NCBI RefSeq assembly: GCF_042100115.1
Contig: NC_091277.1
Location: 744,001 to 808,000, forward strand
Source: Alternaria dauci
Taxonomy: Eukaryota > Ascomycota > Dothideomycetes > Pleosporales > Pleosporaceae
DNA length: 64,000 nucleotides
Direction of reading: 5' to 3'
Shown: positions 1 to 10,224 of the stretch, one piece after another
Position numbering within the stretch: position 1 is the first letter of the stretch
Layout: each line of letters begins with the position of its first letter
Made by a program: the position numbers and the translations under genes
Notes under the pieces: generated by a model
Databases searched by the model: none
The model's input: the letters and a program-made list of their open reading frames with translations, nothing else
Told to the model about the DNA's origin: nothing

Positions 1-209
1 TCTACGACCCCTCCTTGGAAAGTGCAAATGTGGTTAATTTGCAGCAAGAAGAAGCGGATAGAACGTGGTTGCTTGATGCAGGTTATCAATTACAGAAGAA
101 GGCCGTTGCAAACGGTCTATTTGGCCCGGATATGCACAGTGGTGCAAGGGTGAAGCAAGGTATGCAAAGCGTCATGAAGTCTCGCTATCAGATGAACCTG
201 AGCGGTTGA
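1..209 (+). CDS. 3' end of an unidentified protein (5' truncated by window edge)
   Basis: An open frame runs from base 3 without a stop to the TGA at 207-209, giving about 68 C-terminal residues. The translation is moderately charged (a QQEEADRTW stretch, then LQKKAVANGLFGPD) and ends in NLSG. I do not recognise a family. The segment points toward the gene at 342-2433 on the opposite strand, so the two are convergent with only about 130 bp between stops, typical of this compact genome. No start codon is visible, so the real gene begins upstream of the window. It could also be a chance open frame, since 68 codons is not decisive; the natural amino-acid composition and the convergent arrangement favour a real terminal exon. 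Confidence 0.4.
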   Translation, partial: YDPSLESANVVNLQQEEADRTWLLDAGYQLQKKAVANGLFGPDMHSGARVKQGMQSVMKSRYQMNLSG

Positions 210-341
210 GACTTTGTACAAAAAGACGACCTGGATTTATCTGCGTTACAGTAACGAATCTTTATCACTTTCTCCAATCGCATTCCCCATCAGCAACGAA
301 GAGGTAGAAGATTTGACATGTATTAACACCCGTAGCCTAGA

Positions 342-2433
342 TCAAAAACCGCCATCAAAAACCTCCAACGTTTCAGCCTTCCCTCCAACCGATTTCATAT
401 CCCAAGTATCAGTGAAGCTACCTCTTCCGGGGAACGTTACCATACACCTGAAAACCACATTCTTGGATCTCTTTACCAGCTTGAGTATCAATTGCATCAG
501 CCTACTGGTATCCTTTCTGCGGTCGAAGTTCTCATAGGCCGAAAGGCCATCGATAAAGCAAAAGATGACAGTATCTTTAGCAAGCTGTCTGACGACGGTC
601 TGGAAAAGGTGGAAAGTCGCCTCCATGTCTTCTGCTTGCACTGCATAGTGATCATCAAAAGACAAGAATGACAAGTCTAGACTGGAGCCGTCAATCTTCT
701 TACGCTTTTTAACCTGAGTCAAGAGCTGGGCTGTGAGACTTGCAATCAGTCCCGCTGCATCGGCTCGTGGCTCGCGCCATTGATCTGTGTGTCGACTACA
801 GAAGTAGGTAAGACAGAAGATCTCGTCTGAAACGCTCAACAAATCTGCGGTCTTTGCGCAAACGTGCGAGAGCGGCGAAATAAACTGAGCGGCGTCATTG
901 TTCCCGTTGACCAGCAGAAATCTCGACTGATTTGCAGCCGCCACAAAGTCTCCGAATTCGGAAGAGTGCAGTACCAGTGACGCTCGTTTTTGGAAGTCCT
1001 CGTTTTGGGTAAACCCCAACGCTAGGCAATAGTCGATATCTTCCTGAATTATCTCTAGATCGATGTCAAGTGTTTTCAGTAGTGTCTTCACGGTGATGCT
1101 ATTGCCCGTGCTCATCGATGGTTTGGGGGGAGAAGCATCGCCCACTCCCAGCAAAGGAGTAGTTCCGAAAGTGGAGACAACTATCATGTGTAAGCTTGCG
1201 ATATTTCAACATGCTTTCCAAGACTTACGGCCACCAGTTTTCACGTTGAACTCAGGGTTCGATTGTAAATGGCGCATGAGGTATGTGCAAACTTTCTGCG
1301 CTGTAATCTCCGTGCTCGAATCAATGGCTAGCAGAAGCTCTTCTTTCGAAAGCTCATGACGAAACTTTTCTGGACATTTGGTCAGCATTTCCAAATAAAA
1401 ACAGCTACGGACATCGTACCTCGAGAAGCTCGAAGATCGCTTTTACGGTCCATCTCCGCAATTCTTCGTTGCAGACAGAGATTCGCCTCCTCTCTCAGCT
1501 GCAAAGCCTTAGCCTTCATCTCTTCGATAGCATCAGTGAGCTCTTGTTGATGTGCGCTGCCCTTCATCATCGCCGAGGCACCTCGTCCTTTCATCAGTCA
1601 GTATACAGGTCTGGCAGACATACTTCTTCCGGCTGACTTACTCCACGAGCTTTTGGTGAAAAACTCCACTATTACTCTCAACACTACAAGTATGTTCCTG
1701 CAGAGCTCCGCAGTCTTTTTGACGAGAGCGTCGCTTGAATGAGCCTTGTATATCTCAACGTATGCACTCGCGTGAGACAATGTTTCTGGTATACTGGCTA
1801 GAGCCTCGTATATCGCCTGCTGAGTGCCACTCACGTTTCGAGCGGCCTAGGTTTGTCAATATATGCTAGAGAGGACTCTGAGGCACCTTACCTGTACTCC
1901 TATTATGAAAGCCCCACTAATAGAGGACGTGTAGTCGCCGGCAGGCAAAAGTGCAAGCCAATGCTCGAACACGTCTGACTTATCGCACATTCTTGCGAAA
2001 ATTGTCTTCTTGTAAGAGTCGCTAGCGGTTTGAACCTCCGTAATGACTTGCTTCCAGGTATAGGGTCGTTGTTCTTCATGGGTTCTTTCCGTTACGCTAT
2101 CTTTGCGTCGCGTCTTCTGCTGCAGAGCATCCATTGCCACCAGCAACTTCTGCTTCTCCACAGCTGCATCTCGCCACAGCTCAATCCTGACTGCCCTTTA
2201 GTATAGCAGTCTCTTCATTTTTATTGGATGATACAAGCTTACAGTGAGTTTTCGTGTTGCTCAGCTTCTTCTAGGGAAACGAAACAATCAAACTCGGCAA
2301 CATAACGAGTGTTTTCAGCTAGGCCGATAGAATTCAAGATGAAGTCGGCTGAAGCATTGACGGGAGATAACTTTCGAGCTCTGTTTCGTTCTGATATCTG
2401 AACGTTATCTGTTAAGCTGGGTGTATTTGTCAT
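342..2433 (-). CDS. DUF7708-type / fungal NTPase-like protein with degenerate P-loop
   Basis: Six exons are proposed (2243-2433, 1892-2186, 1642-1846, 1420-1587, 1229-1369, 342-1180). All junctions are GT-AG with matching phase, giving 612 residues. Residues about 60-230 form a helical region of the type called DUF7708, which precedes NTPase domains in fungal STAND-like proteins. A predicted coiled coil (QELTDAIEEMKAKALQLREE) follows. The C-terminal third has the layout of the NTPase module: a strand SRFLLVNGNND where a P-loop is expected, then SPLSHVC, the YFCSRHTD element, and a Walker-B-like strand IFCFIDGLSAYEN. No GxxxxGK[ST] is present, so nucleotide binding is doubtful. The start at 2433 was chosen because no in-frame ATG lies further upstream in the open frame. 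Such proteins are often linked to fungal self/non-self recognition, but nothing here proves that role. Confidence 0.7.
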
Positions 2434-3251
2434 GGTGGCAAGAGCGGTGCGAGTTGAATTCGCAGCAGCAGTCTTTAGGTCGCGCCAAAGTTCGGTTCTT
2501 AACAAACACAGCAAGAAGGCCAAAGCAAAGGAAACTGTGTCCCAGACGACGATATGGAGTTGTTCTCCTTGGTGAAGAGGGTTCTGTAGCTTGCAGATGC
2601 AGGTTCCGCTAGCCAGACTTGATGGAAGGGTACTTTCCTTCGTGCGCCTTGCTGCAAATTGTTTTGACAACGTAAAGTGATGTCAGAACCCTCCTGCTGC
2701 CTATTTACCTCCTTACGCCTTTGCAGGGGGTCGGTTTCACAGCCCCAAGGCAGAGCGCTACTTACTCTACAGGAATGACATCTCTAGGTGGCATGTGAGC
2801 GCAGTGCAAGGGGGCTATCTGGGCATTAGCAGAGGTGCCCTTGGACCCCACCAAGCACGGGTACTAGCTGCACGACAGCACGGTCGAGCCGACCTTGGAA
2901 CGTGGCTTGCAGCCAATTTATGCTGTAAGATGGCTTACCGAAGGCTGTGCTGATGTGTCATACATTTGCGTCACACTTGACATTCCTTGCTGTCTCCGTA
3001 TGCATGCGACTTGTTACGGAACGCCAGATCATCTGCCTTTCGTAGCGTTCATTCGAGAACCATGTCGATCAGGATTCCTCAGCATTCATGCTTGACCGGT
3101 TCCTTAAGCGGCTTCATAAGATCCGGTCTTCTCGTTACTTGTAATTTGGCGCGCTTGCAGTCCCGTATCAGCCAAATAGTACCATAAATTCTTCACTGAA
3201 CAGATCTACCTTCAATTGTTCATAGTGGGCATTGCCATTCCCAAAGTCATT
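2434..3251. promoter_or_regulatory. Divergent intergenic region between DUF7708 and AAA genes
   Basis: This 818-bp gap separates two divergently transcribed genes and must hold both promoters. Several short open frames occur on both strands, but none has a recognisable product or splice support. I see no tRNA, repeat or TATA-like element that stands out. Confidence 0.4.
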
Positions 3252-6200
3252 ATGTCTACTTTAGACTCATCTGCCTCCTACCAGGGCTTCAACAATCGGA
3301 TCTGGGAGCATAACAAATCTAGTAGAATCGATTACAACGAGCAGAGCGGAATCAATGTTCAGCGCCCACCGAGCCCTGGGCATATCGATGAACACCGTAT
3401 TACGATCAACGTAAATCGAGAAGGCGAGCAGCCTGTTCACAGCAATGGGAACAGTGTCGAGTATCGGGAATCAATCTCGGAGCGCAGAAAAGAGGTCAGT
3501 GTACAACACGAGAGGACACAGGACAGACGCTCTCTGGCAGGTACTGTTTATGGGCCTCCGATTGGGGCGCCACCTGGACACTACAAACGACCCGCACCAT
3601 ATGGTATCCCACGGCCACAAATCACCCACATAGGTAGCTCAGCCTTCAAAAAGGGGGTTGTCAACTCTGTCATTGAAGTGCTTTTGGAAGAACCACGGGT
3701 CAGTATCAGTTCCCGTTATAGGAAACGATCGTCGTTCAACAATGATCCAAGTCGCACATCACCATCGAGAGCAATGTCAATTCCAATCGTGCGACAAAAT
3801 CCTAAACGTATTCGCATCCGGTCAGCAAAGCTTCTCAAAACGCTGGAGCATATTGCAGAGAGTTTGGGGTTCAGCTTTCTAACTTCCGGGACAACGTCTC
3901 TTGTAAGTTGATCAAATTACAAGACCTGTCGTGCCAGGCGCCTCCTGCTAACACATATGTGAACTTCTAGGTATTCCAGTACCCGTTCAAGCTGTTCATA
4001 ACCCTCGAGCAGCCTATAAGGGAGAAGCTTGTACAATTGTCCCAAACCGCCCAAGAGAATGATCAAGTCGACGCTTTAAGACCATCCGCAGAATTTCCAT
4101 GCTCCGCGCCTGGAGAGGCGGTTGACATAGAGGTTCTACAGCATCTGAAGTTACTCGAGGAGTTGTTTGATACGGATCTCAAGCCCATGTTTGACATGCG
4201 CCGCGACATCGAAGCGAAAAAACTGACAACCATATCGTACACGGATTTGTGGCATCTTTTCCGTTACGGACAGGAAGCTCGAACGAGTGAGGATGATACG
4301 CAAATATACCGAGTTTTGAGATGGACAGGAGGACGAGAGCCTCTTGCAAAGCATGGCCTGTTGGCAGAGCTACAAGCTCGCGCTGCTCTGGACGCACAAT
4401 CCACGCAAAGAACCGAGAATCGAGGTGAAACTTTCATTGTGGAGGTTGCCAGTTTTGAGTTCGATGGTTTTCATTATGGGCCTGTTCAGAAAACGTTTGT
4501 GATTCGCAAATATGACGGAGAAAAACCCATCACTAGTCTTCCCATCTTCCCGCTGGCCTTCGATCCAGCTCACGAAGAGCTGCGGAAACGACTGATCGAG
4601 CGGGGAAATTTGTACCTCCAGCTGTCGCAAGCCGACCAGGCGTCGCACAAACACTACTGTGGTCTGACACTGGATGAGCCTCAGGAAGAGGTAAGCCCCT
4701 GATCATATTTTTCTTGTTAGCATATTGACATGAGGTTAGATCGACTCTCAGATCATTGTAGACACCAAGATGGCTATGCTTCGATACTATACCACACTCC
4801 CACCAGTTGGGGTGGGTAACCTGGTAGCGCACAACCTCCGCGAAACGTATGAAGAGACTGTCAACCCTACCGTCACCGATGGCGTATGTGCAGAAGACGG
4901 CTGTTGCGATAACGAACTTGTCCACAAAGACTACGGTTGGGACATGCAACACGAAGAGAGGTACATGGAAGATCATAGATTCGACCTTGAGCCGGTGACC
5001 GACCCAAATGATCTTGATGATGACGAGAGACTTCTGTTGCCGCCTTTTGTCTACGGATTCGTTCTACGAAGCCGCAAATGGGCCAAATTTAGCATAGAGT
5101 CTATAAGAGATGTTGAGTATACTAGCGGGTTCGACGACCTGGTGTTGCCCACAGGTCACAAGGAGACGGTCCGCGCTCTAGTTGCTAATCATGCGCGGTC
5201 ACCTGCCCCAAGAGGGAGCGGAGCACAGAATCAGAAGTCGATCGATTTAGTTCGAGGGAAGGGCAAAGGCCTGGTGATTCTGCTACATGGTGCACCCGGT
5301 AAGTGACCCTGTGCAACCACTTTACTACTTCGAGTTTGCTCACTCTCCAACAGGCGTGGGGAAGACTTCTACGGCCGAATGCGTTGCTGATACCACAAAG
5401 AGACCACTCTTTCCGATAACATGCGGAGACATCGGTGATACCGCAGCTGAGGTAGAGACCAACCTTGAGAGTAGTTTCCAGCTTGCGCACAAGTGGGGAT
5501 GTGTGCTCCTATTAGACGAAGCAGACATCTTCCTTCAGAAGCGTGACAAGACAGACATCAAACGTAACTCGATTGTTTCCGTGTTTCTTAGGGCGCTTGA
5601 GTACTACAGCGTAAGTCGCGAACATATAGATCATTCCTAATCATCTCCGAACTGACGTCCGAAATTCAAAGGGTATCTTGTTCCTTACCACGAACCGGGT
5701 GGGCCTGTTTGATCCAGCTTTTCGTTCCCGCATTCACATCAGTCTCTACTATCCCGGGCTTCAAAAGGATGCCACAGTACAAATTTGGAAAATGCACTTG
5801 GCGCGCACTCAAGAGATAAAGGGTGATCAGTTCAAGATCAAGTCGAAGGAGATCCTCAAATTCGCCAAAGAGCATTACATGGAACTCAAGAAAGCTGGCT
5901 CAGGTAGCTGGAATGGAAGGTATGGAGCGTACCTATACTCTCGAGCAAGTATATATAACTAACTACTGAGACAGACAAATTCGTAATGCTTTCCAAACAG
6001 CGATTGCTCTGGCTGAATTTGAAACGTCGGAGAAGAATGAGAAACACGATACCCATCACAAGCAGCATGTTGAACTTTCCCGGGAGCATTTCGCCACTGT
6101 CGCAAAAGCCTCCGCCGAGTTCGACACGTATCTCAAGAGCACACTTGGAGGTCAGACGGAGTCTGATATTGCTAGACTGGAACAAACACGGATGGACGAG

Positions 6201-6446
6201 TATTCTTCATTGAAGTCCAGAGCAGAATCGAATTCAAAGGCGCCAAAAGCTAGAGGAAAGGTTGGGAAAAAAGGAAAGAATTTATCTGACAGCGAAGAGA
6301 GCGACCGAGACTCAGAAGAGAGTGAAAGCAGTGATGAGTCTGAGCAGCAAGAAAAAGGTAGTGATAGTGAGAGCGAGTCTGAGGAAGAAGAACGTATTGT
6401 CGTCAAGTCTTTGAAAGGGAAAAAAGATGGGAAACGACGGAGATGA
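3252..6446 (+). CDS. AAA ATPase with fungal DUF7025-type N-terminal region
   Basis: Six exons are proposed (3252-3902, 3971-4690, 4740-5298, 5354-5610, 5672-5919, 5975-6446), all GT-AG and phase-consistent, giving 968 residues. The start is the ATG at 3252; the frame is open a little upstream but only from a TTG. The first ~600 residues contain the conserved block of this fungal family (DUF7025-like; LPPFVYGFVLRSRKWAKF). The AAA module follows: Walker A HGAPGVGKTS near residue 640, split by intron 3; Walker B CVLLLDEADIFL near 693; sensor 1 LFLTTNR; and the arginine-bearing FRSRIHISLYYP near 748. After the lid element WNGRQIRNAFQTA the tail is acidic and serine-rich with a basic end (KGKKDGKRRR), which looks like a nuclear or chromatin-type tail. 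Substrate and process are unknown; family members are poorly characterised. All ATPase motifs are intact. Confidence 0.88.
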
Positions 6447-6505
6447 TGGGAAACTTTCTTTTGGTTTAGAAGCATTTCATTGTATGATTGTCCCATGAAG
6501 CACGA

Positions 6506-7624
6506 TCAGAATCCGTCGTCGATACCAGACTGTTTCTCAAGTGCTTGCCTCTCGTCACTAAGATCCCAGAACCATGCATGAGACACCCGGTCAGAATCGT
6601 TATGTACTTCTCTGGTGTTCCAAGGTTTGGGTGCCAGAATATAGTGAATATTCTTGACTTTGTCATCCCTCCAAATTTGATCATGTACGCCTTTCCATCG
6701 CAAAGTCTTCAGGGCATTGTAGACGTATGGCAATGCGACCCATCGACCACGGAAGAGGTCAGAAAGCAATGACTGGTCAGCAAAAGCATAGTCAGCGGTT
6801 TGAGGCTGCTGTAATGCGTCTAGGATAAGATCGTATATGGCCTTGCTTGGATTGACAACCTGCAAGCCCCCGTTCATGTACTGCAGCCCAGTCGTGCAAG
6901 GTGACCCGGTTACTTGCGCCAAGTCGGGCTTGTCGTGCTGATGTGTAAAGGCACAATTGGCAGGAATCCTGTCCTCAAGTCAGCGGTTGGTAATTTAGTC
7001 AACACCGAAGGTGTAAGAAGGTATGGTGGCTGAGTGTGTGGGGGCGAAAACATACCAGTCTTGTGGGTAGTGTGACTTCTTCAAAGGATTGCACACGCAT
7101 GCATGTGATGCAGCAAAGACTTTGTTGCCCTTCCCTTCCAATTCCGGCGGATCGAGATCGATGGCCATCAACTCGTCCATGTTCTGCATAACAAGCATAT
7201 CACTATCAAGCTGTACAATCCTCTTGTACTCGGTAAGGCCGTATGGAACCATCTTTGTCCAACAATCATAGAAGCGTGGATCATTGCTGTAGTCGTTGGC
7301 AGCTGTTGGTAACAGGTAAGGAACGTGACGTTTCCGGATACCTCGGCGATCAAGCGCCTCGTGAGCCTCAGCTGGGAGCTCGTCCGTGTATAACACGATG
7401 AGTGGGTAAGCAGATTTGGCACGTTTCAACGAATAGTCGAGAGTCAAGAGTCCTGGAAGGTAGGCTGTATTGGTGAGGAGTGTTGTCCATACTGTCCACA
7501 GTAAGCGGAACGCCGCAGGACACATCGGTGAACGCGCGCGGCTGCTGGATAGGTATCACTCACCCTTCGTGGAGGTTGGGGTCTCATCTTCGGCCGGGGT
7601 GCCGCTGCTGTTTGAAGCTGCCAT
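6506..7624 (-). CDS. Family 8 glycosyltransferase (glycogenin/galactinol-synthase type)
   Basis: Three exons (7564-7624, 7056-7491, 6506-6968) join in phase to 319 residues. The ATG at 7624 gives a short Ser/Thr-rich leader before the Rossmann start KVWTTLLTNTAYLPGLLTL. The metal-binding DxD is QLDSDMLV, followed by FAASHACVCN, a nucleotide-sugar region MNGGLQVVNPS, and the C-terminal HYILAPKPW, which is the HxxxxKPW signature of GT8 enzymes. The length matches single-domain GT8 proteins such as galactinol synthase rather than the longer fungal glycogenins. No signal peptide or membrane segment is seen, so a cytosolic enzyme using a UDP-sugar is likely; the acceptor is unknown. Both introns have clean donors (GTGAGT, GTATGT), and the second interrupts the TGG codon of QDW/IPANC, which splicing restores. 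Confidence 0.88.
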
Positions 7625-8571
7625 CCTGTCAACAAGGAAGATGAGGCTTGGTGATGCCTGTTTGTGTGTGTGTGGAAGCGAGAAGGTTCCAGTTTGCCAT
7701 TCGGATATACAGCTGACAGGAGGGGTATGAATGCCTAAGTCCAGGGTGAGCGATATAACCTCTTACAGTCCCTTCCAATCAAACCATGCAGGTGTGGCGC
7801 TTATGCATCATCTGACCGGTAAAGGGCCACGACGACCCCTATCGTACTTGGCAAATCGCAAATGGGAAATGCCCAGATGGCTGTACATGCAAAATCGCGA
7901 TTCTGTTCACTTCTTCCAAAGGTTTGTTCTCGTGGCGTGCCAAAAGAAGGCATGTAAGCAGCCTTCCGAGCAATGCAACGCGCGCAACACGAAGCCGGGG
8001 AGATTTGGGAGATATAGCAGTAAGAGATCATTCTACGCGTCATTTGAAGGTCAGTGGAACGGGGTTTACTAAAGTTCCACGCAACGATATTATAGCCAAA
8101 GTTGAGTCAAACAAGATGGTGTGGAGGCGGGATCTTGCACTAGTCTTTGCGGCTACCTACAGTACCCGACTCCACCCAAACTGGAAGCGAAAGTAAATGG
8201 CAGAGATGCCCAACCTCTTACGCAGCGTGACAAATAAAAATTCAGCCACAGTCTGCTAGTCCCTGTTTTCATTCGTTTCTCCGGGGTATTGGGGAGGCTG
8301 TGCAAAAGAGCCGCAAATTTTCAGGTACCGCTTGAGACCCCGCGATGGGTATTCACGAAAGACGGCCCGATTCCGACGATGGGTTAAGGTGAAGGATACT
8401 TGTACAGCTCTCTTCCAACCCTGGATCAATCTACTAATAGATGTAGTGATGTCAGTCACGGACTATCCAGAATGTATTGTCAAAAACTCTAAGAGCATCA
8501 ATATCTGGCAGCAGAGGTGAGCGAGTTGAACTCTATTTCATAACTTCCTCGTATCCTTCTCCTGAATACAA
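7625..8571. other. Intergenic stretch, no gene recognised
   Basis: About 950 bp lie between the GT8 start and the stop of the F-box-like gene. It must contain the GT8 promoter. Short open frames of 60-113 codons on both strands have no family resemblance and no consistent splice structure. I see no repeat or RNA gene in it. Confidence 0.35.
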
Positions 8572-9684
8572 TCAGATTTTGATATGCAGAGGCAATGCGC
8601 AGTCCGGTTTTACCAGCATGTCTTTCGCGAATACGATGTTGATCTTTCCATGCGCTGTATTGTACCACTCAACGTTTCCGCTAGAGTTTTCCTTCCGACT
8701 ATGATACCGAGCGTCTTTCCCACTGACATCTTCCCAGCTGGGCATACCCTTATGCCGGATGGCCGTTTTTGATATCCCTTCAAAATAGGAAACTTCGAGA
8801 TGCCAATCGTATCCTGGAGCCTCCTCGGGGGCGTTCGAGGACTGGTGGCCGGAAACAGTCTTCTTCTCGAGCCAGTCTCTGGCGATGAATCCTGGTCGCC
8901 TTCCCTCATGGGAAACCAGACTTTTGGCGACAATTTCAAGCTCCTGCTGAATCGCGGTGTATGCGAGCTCAGCGGACAGCACTTCGTTTTCAGACGTACT
9001 GTCCACTTGTGGTTCAGAGATGACAAACTCAACTCTTCTCAAGCCTGATCTCAGTTTCGTTAGGGTCGTTATGTCAACTGCCGAGCTCTCAGTGATGGTA
9101 CGATAGCGAATCCGGTGGAAAGCGTAAGAGTATGGCATGTTGACCCGTAGTTTGAGGATTTGTAGGTGAACCATCTTAGCTGCAGAGCAGTCTACAATAC
9201 TTCTCAAATATGCCGTGTACGCACTGTATGGATGGAAAGTTATTGCCGGCTGATCCTCAACCGTCCTGTCGGTCTTGTCTACCGTTATGACTGACAAGGC
9301 AGCAACAAGCTGCAAAGAACGCATCCTTGTGAGAGTGAGAACAGATGCCGCTCCGTTCGTGACGTCGGCTTTGTTGGCTTTGCACCAGATCCAACATACG
9401 GAATGCTCGTAGAAGCACTGCATGCCCTCTCTGAGCATTTGGCGGCTTGTAAGTAGCCATGTCGGTAATTTTTGAACCCGTTCACGGTCCCCATGGCTTG
9501 TAGTAGAGATGTGAAACACGCAACCGGCTTCCACGAAACTGTACACCTCTTCGCCGAAACAAAATCGGTAGATCTCGGTACGCAACTCCGCCGGCAACCG
9601 AAAGAAAGGCGAGATATTAGGCTCATTCTTCAATGTTAAAATAAAGGATTCCAATGCTTTGTCCATGACGGTGATGGACCTCAT
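8572..9684 (-). CDS. F-box-like / DUF7730-type fungal protein
   Basis: A single open frame gives 370 residues from the ATG at 9684; a second ATG six codons later (9666) is an alternative. The frame is open further upstream, but only from a GTG and through a hydrophobic stretch that is probably non-coding. Near residue 30 is FFRLPAELRTEIYRFCF, the LPxELRxxIY motif that opens a large family of fungal F-box-like or 2EXR/DUF7730 proteins. The rest contains LPTWLLTSRQMLREG (the second conserved element) and a poorly conserved helical C-terminal half. F-box proteins recruit substrates to SCF ubiquitin ligases, but for this subfamily that role is unproven. These genes are numerous and fast-evolving, which fits the accessory look of the first 10 kb. 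Confidence 0.7.
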   Translation of the reverse strand: MRSITVMDKALESFILTLKNEPNISPFFRLPAELRTEIYRFCFGEEVYSFVEAGCVFHISTTSHGDRERVQKLPTWLLTSRQMLREGMQCFYEHSVCWIWCKANKADVTNGAASVLTLTRMRSLQLVAALSVITVDKTDRTVEDQPAITFHPYSAYTAYLRSIVDCSAAKMVHLQILKLRVNMPYSYAFHRIRYRTITESSAVDITTLTKLRSGLRRVEFVISEPQVDSTSENEVLSAELAYTAIQQELEIVAKSLVSHEGRRPGFIARDWLEKKTVSGHQSSNAPEEAPGYDWHLEVSYFEGISKTAIRHKGMPSWEDVSGKDARYHSRKENSSGNVEWYNTAHGKINIVFAKDMLVKPDCALPLHIKI

Positions 9685-10224
9685 CTTGACTTCTGTGGTG
9701 AGCGAGTAGCAGAAATTCAAGGTCGAGAATACTGCAACACTCACGAGCAAGTGAGAAATAAAAGGAAGCCTACTGGGGGCCAAGCTGTACAAGAGACCGG
9801 TCAGCTGTGGACGGATCAAGTAATGCCACGTGACGATATTTGCTGGGGTGCGCAGGCGCCCGGGAAGCCAACATTGTGCCACAGGTGCAGATTCCTGCAC
9901 CCGTTAGACCTCTCTACGAAAGCAGAAGTTTCCAACCCCCATCAGCATAAAGACACTAGTGTATGGTGGGTTAGTCGCATATGGTTGGGTAGTACTTACC
10001 TAGATAGCCCAGGGTGCCCACGGGCTGCGCGTGTTTGATGTACGGTTCTCACAGCGGTCTCTCATCGTGAATGCATTAGCAGGGCGAGACGCGAAATATG
10101 AACACAGTATCGTTTTAGCACGAACCTATTTTACATACGATTCAACTTTAGAACGCCCAATTGCGCCCCACCCAGTTTTGCGCATCCAGAATGCAGCACC
10201 AGCCAATTCAAGCATGCAAACCGT
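9685..10224. other. Intergenic stretch, no gene recognised
   Basis: This 540-bp region holds the promoter of the F-box-like gene and the 3' flank of BRR2. An upstream extension of the F-box-like frame crosses part of it but lacks an ATG. Nothing else is supported. Confidence 0.35.
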
